A stretch of DNA of 8,259 nucleotides from Chitinophaga pinensis (GTDB lineage: Bacteria > Bacteroidota > Bacteroidia > Flavobacteriales_D > Crocinitomicaceae). The stretch lies in contig CAMDGP010000089.1 of NCBI GenBank assembly GCA_945897765.1, positions 1 through 8,259 of the forward strand, read 5' to 3'. Positions 6,039 to 8,259 of this stretch are shown piece after piece. Numbering within the stretch: the first letter of the stretch is position 1; every line of letters starts with the position of its first letter. The position numbers and the translations under genes were made by a program. The notes under the pieces were generated by a model. That model saw nothing but the letters and a program-made list of their open reading frames with translations. It had not been told where the DNA came from and ran no database searches.

Positions 6039-7046
6039 ATGATTCAACAACACGTCAGTTTAAAACCTTATAATACTTTTGGAATAGAGGTATATGCTGC
6101 AGGTTTCGCTCGATTTTCAACAATTACGGAGTTAAAAACGATTTTAGAAAGTAATCATTTTTCGCAACTTTTAATACTTGGTGGAGGAAGCAATCTACTT
6201 TTAACTAAAAATTACGATGGCCTTGTACTAAAGAATGAAATTCAAGGGTTTACGATTCTTGAAGAAACCACTGAAAATGTAATTATTGAGGCTGGAGCAG
6301 GTGAAATTTGGCATGAATTTGTAATGAACTGTATAGAAAATGGTTACGCTGGTGTTGAAAATTTAAGTTTAATTCCTGGCAGTGTTGGTGCGAGTCCTAT
6401 GCAAAATATTGGAGCTTATGGTGTTGAAATAAAAGATATTTTTCACCATTTGAAAGCTTACCACATCGCAACTGGTGAAGTTCATACTTTTGATAAAGAA
6501 GCTTGTCAATTTGGTTATCGTGAAAGTGTATTCAAAAACATTTACAAAGGTCAATACATTATTTTATCCGTTGCTTTTGAATTATCTAAATCACCTAAAA
6601 TGAACACATCTTATGGTGCAATTGAAACAGAACTTAAAGCTAAAAACATCCTAGAACCAACTATTCGTGATGTGAGTAACGCTGTGATTTCCATTCGTCA
6701 ATCCAAATTACCTGATCCAAAAGTCTTAGGAAATGCCGGAAGTTTTTTCAAAAATCCTGTTGTGGATGAAGTGATTGTTCAAAAAATACAAGAAAATTAT
6801 CCTGATGTTCCAAATTATCCAGCTTCAGAAGGAAAGCGAAAATTGGCTGCAGGTTGGCTTATTGAACAAGCAGACTGGAAAGGGAAAACGATTGAAACTT
6901 ATGGTGTGCACAAATTGCAAGCATTGGTTTTAGTGAATTATGGTGGAAGCACTGGAAAACAAGTATATGACTTATCGACTCAAATTATAGAATCCATTGA
7001 AGAAAAGTTTGGAGTTACCTTGGAGCGAGAGGTGAATATACTTTAG
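6039..7046 (+). CDS. murB: UDP-N-acetylenolpyruvoylglucosamine reductase
   Basis: MurB reduces UDP-GlcNAc-enolpyruvate to UDP-MurNAc using NADPH and bound FAD, the second committed cytoplasmic step of peptidoglycan precursor synthesis. The 335-residue protein has the FAD-binding GGGSNLLL near residue 50 and PGSVGASPMQNIGAYG (the conserved flavin-contacting segment). GYRESVFK follows, with Arg161 equivalent to E. coli Arg159. LPDPKVLGNAGSFFKNP supplies the catalytic Ser235, and the C-terminal LEREVNI carries Glu331, equivalent to E. coli Glu325. The Tyr in GYRES and the overall length indicate the E. coli-like type I enzyme. All catalytic residues are intact. It sits 28 bp after the hydrolase gene on the same strand, isolated from other mur genes in this window, and converges on purE. 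The ATG at 6039 gives the expected N-terminus (HVSLKPYNTFGI). Confidence 0.96.
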   Translation: MIQQHVSLKPYNTFGIEVYAAGFARFSTITELKTILESNHFSQLLILGGGSNLLLTKNYDGLVLKNEIQGFTILEETTENVIIEAGAGEIWHEFVMNCIENGYAGVENLSLIPGSVGASPMQNIGAYGVEIKDIFHHLKAYHIATGEVHTFDKEACQFGYRESVFKNIYKGQYIILSVAFELSKSPKMNTSYGAIETELKAKNILEPTIRDVSNAVISIRQSKLPDPKVLGNAGSFFKNPVVDEVIVQKIQENYPDVPNYPASEGKRKLAAGWLIEQADWKGKTIETYGVHKLQALVLVNYGGSTGKQVYDLSTQIIESIEEKFGVTLEREVNIL

Positions 7047-7062
7047 AAGTGATAGTTGAAAA

Positions 7063-7113
7063 GTTGCCTTCGAGAGCCTCAGTCCACAGTTGACTGAGGC
7101 TCTCGAAGGCAAC
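7063..7113. repeat. Perfect 22-bp inverted repeat, REP-like palindrome
   Basis: The left arm 7063-7084 (GTTGCCTTCGAGAGCC...) and right arm 7092-7113 are perfectly complementary across 22 bp, around a 7-nt loop CACAGTT. The arms are about 60% GC in an AT-rich background. The core CTTCGAGAGCCTCAG resembles the interspersed CTTCGACAAGCTCAG-type palindromes that, as I recall, are scattered through intergenic regions of many bacteria and are thought to be mobilised by REP-associated Y1 (IS200-like) transposases. Only one copy is visible here and no transposase is present. Confidence 0.8.
7063..7113. terminator. Probable bidirectional terminator between murB and purE
   Basis: The strong hairpin described for this interval starts 16 bp after the murB stop and lies 31 bp beyond the purE stop, so it could end both convergent transcripts. 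Neither side has a proper U-tract, so intrinsic termination may be inefficient; the hairpin may instead protect RNA 3' ends. Confidence 0.45.
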
Positions 7114-7144
7114 AGTTAAATTCATTCCCTCATTCCTCATTAAA

Positions 7145-7630
7145 TCATTCTTCAATTTTACTCTGACTTTCCAAAACAGCTTCTTTCATAGAAATGGAGT
7201 AAGCGTCTAATTTTTGTTGAATTTCTTTGTCGAAACTCCCAATAATTCTTGCAGCTAAAATCCCAGCATTTTTTGCACCGTTTAATGCAACAGTTGCTAC
7301 CGGAATTCCGTTTGGCATTTGTAAAATACTAAGTATTGAATCCCAACCGTCAATTGAATTAGACGATTTAACAGGAACACCAATCACAGGTAATGAAGTC
7401 ATTGAAGCTGTCATTCCAGGAAGATGTGCAGCGCCACCAGCACCAGCGATAATCACTTTCAAACCACGACCAGCAGCAGATTTTGCATATTCAACCATTA
7501 ATTCAGGTGTACGATGTGCGGAAACAATTTTAACTTCTGAACTGATTCCTATTTCATCTAAAAATTCTTTCGCTGCACCCATAACTGGTAAATCGGATGC
7601 ACTTCCCATGATTATTCCTACTTGAATCAT
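7145..7630 (-). CDS. purE: N5-carboxyaminoimidazole ribonucleotide mutase
   Basis: PurE moves the carboxyl group of N5-CAIR to form CAIR in purine biosynthesis, normally after PurK has made N5-CAIR. The 161-residue product is a compact class I PurE of normal length. It has GSASD (9-13), which binds the ribose phosphate, SAHRTP with catalytic His39, AGAGGAAHLPGM (62-73), GVPV, DGWDSILSILQMP, and the NAGILAARI end. No residue looks missing. purK is not in this window. The ATG (complement of 7628-7630) overlaps the tatA stop as ATGA, so translation is probably coupled to tatA and the gene depends on the tatA promoter. The convergent murB ends 98 bp away across the palindrome. Confidence 0.96.
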   Translation of the reverse strand: MIQVGIIMGSASDLPVMGAAKEFLDEIGISSEVKIVSAHRTPELMVEYAKSAAGRGLKVIIAGAGGAAHLPGMTASMTSLPVIGVPVKSSNSIDGWDSILSILQMPNGIPVATVALNGAKNAGILAARIIGSFDKEIQQKLDAYSISMKEAVLESQSKIEE

Positions 7631-8091
7631 TGTTCGCTTGTTTTTGTGGTGATTGGTTCTTCAACAGTAGCTGTTGTATTTACAGTCTCCTGAGGTATTT
7701 GGTTTTCAGACGATTCTACAATTTGTTCCATTTGATTTTCAGAATTTTCATTTGAGGACTCTTCTGCTTTTATTTCTGTGTTTTGAGTTGTTGCACCGTA
7801 ATGAACTGTATTTTCAATGTCGGTAAAAACCTGATCCATTGGCTGTAAAATAGGTTCTGCTGTATCTTTAATAATACTATCAAGATTCAAGTCTTTTTTC
7901 ATGTCGAAACCTGACTTTTTGATTTCATTTTGTAATTCTGATGTAGCATTTCGGAACTCATACAAGGTTCTCCCTAATGTTTTTGCAATTCCTGGAATAC
8001 TTTTAGAGCCGAAAAACATCAAAACGACCATCATAATAAGTACAATTTCTGAACCTCCGATATCGTTTAAAAACAATGGTAAATTAATCAT
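7627..8091 (-). CDS. tatA: Sec-independent translocase protein TatA/TatE family
   Basis: TatA multimers, with TatC, form the pore that exports folded twin-arginine proteins across the cytoplasmic membrane. The 154-residue protein has the standard plan: a short periplasmic N-terminus, one membrane helix (about 12-29, GGSEIVLIMMVVLMFFGS), the FG hinge (Phe27-Gly28) and an amphipathic helix (about 30-55, KSIPGIAKTLGRTLYEFRNA). A long acidic tail rich in Glu, Asn, Thr and Gln follows and is probably disordered. The tail makes it longer than E. coli TatA (about 90 residues), a common feature in this phylum. The ATG (complement of 8089-8091) is preferred to an in-frame TTG two codons upstream, which is part of a TAATTTTG motif. 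tatC is not in the window. The stop overlaps the purE start by 4 bp; I know of no functional link between the two. Confidence 0.93.
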   Translation of the reverse strand: MINLPLFLNDIGGSEIVLIMMVVLMFFGSKSIPGIAKTLGRTLYEFRNATSELQNEIKKSGFDMKKDLNLDSIIKDTAEPILQPMDQVFTDIENTVHYGATTQNTEIKAEESSNENSENQMEQIVESSENQIPQETVNTTATVEEPITTKTSEQ

Positions 8092-8129
8092 GCTCAAAAT
8101 TACATGATTTTATTTGATTTGAACTTCTG

Positions 8130-8137
8130 CAAAAGTA
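8130..8137 (-). promoter_or_regulatory. -7 element for the tatA-purE operon
   Basis: Minus-strand TACTTTTG matches TAnnTTTG and ends 38 nt before the tatA ATG. A second match, TAATTTTG (complement of 8095-8102), ends only 3 nt from the ATG and would give a leaderless mRNA, so the distal one is preferred. No -33 TTG lies at the usual 19-bp spacing. Confidence 0.4.
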
Positions 8138-8259
8138 CTCGTCCGCTTTTTTTTTGTTAAAAACAAGTTAGTAGTTGAGTTTAATTATTTTAGGTTTAAG
8201 AATTAACAACACGTAAAATTTAATTCTTGATTGGAATATTTTAAGATTGAATTCTAATC
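8138..8259. other. Right-edge intergenic DNA
   Basis: No coding sequence is recognisable in the last 122 bases. The stretch is AT-rich and contains a weak 9-bp inverted repeat (AAGAATTAA 8198-8206, TTAATTCTT 8220-8228) of only A/T-rich pairs with a 13-nt loop. It probably lies upstream of tatA. Confidence 0.4.

Noticed and set aside
7227..7625. Long open frame on the plus strand opposite purE
   Set aside because: The minus strand encodes an unmistakable full-length PurE; the plus-strand frame is its antisense shadow and resembles no family.
8092..8097. TTG start for tatA two codons upstream of the ATG
   Set aside because: The TTG is part of a TAATTTTG motif and adds only two residues; the ATG gives the usual short TatA N-terminus.
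8198..8228. Inverted repeat at the right edge as a terminator
   Set aside because: The 9-bp stem is almost all A-T pairs with a 13-nt loop, and no gene is seen ending there.

Overview
The window looks like the chromosome of a member of the Bacteroidetes, most likely Flavobacteriales. It is AT-rich. Several genes are preceded by the Bacteroidetes -7 element TAnnTTTG a short distance from the ATG, and no purine-rich Shine-Dalgarno stands out. Two exported proteins have signal peptides whose predicted mature form starts with Gln, as is common in this phylum. I cannot name the genus; a Fluviicola/Crocinitomicaceae-like flavobacterium is only a guess.

Layout. Bases 1-356 hold no gene. They carry a well-formed minus-strand promoter (24-53) for a gene beyond the left edge and a weak Fur-box-like palindrome. 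Next comes a secreted endonuclease/exonuclease/phosphatase-fold protein (357-1310). A roughly 400-bp non-coding stretch with a possible coding remnant leads to a DNA polymerase IV gene (dinB, 1712-2869), visibly richer in GC than its neighbours. It is followed directly by a 52-bp-period tandem array built on the heptamer TAATTGC.

From 3161 to 7046 lies a plus-strand run of envelope-related genes: a membrane-anchored metallophosphoesterase, a TIGR02117/DUF2459 membrane-anchored protein, a secreted alpha/beta-hydrolase-like protein overlapping it by 11 bp, and murB of peptidoglycan synthesis. The last three are close enough to be co-transcribed, although murB also has its own -7-like motifs.

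On the opposite strand, tatA (twin-arginine translocation) and purE (purine biosynthesis) form a two-gene operon with an ATGA stop/start overlap, converging on murB. Between the convergent ends sits a perfect 22-bp inverted repeat with a 7-nt loop, probably a REP-like palindrome that may also act as a bidirectional terminator.

Most of the content is ordinary housekeeping. The observations most worth following are the DUF2459/hydrolase pair, the tandem array abutting dinB, the perfect palindrome, and the recurring short-leader promoters, which also explain misleading TTG starts. I saw no CRISPR array, transposase, phage gene, defence system, tRNA or rRNA.
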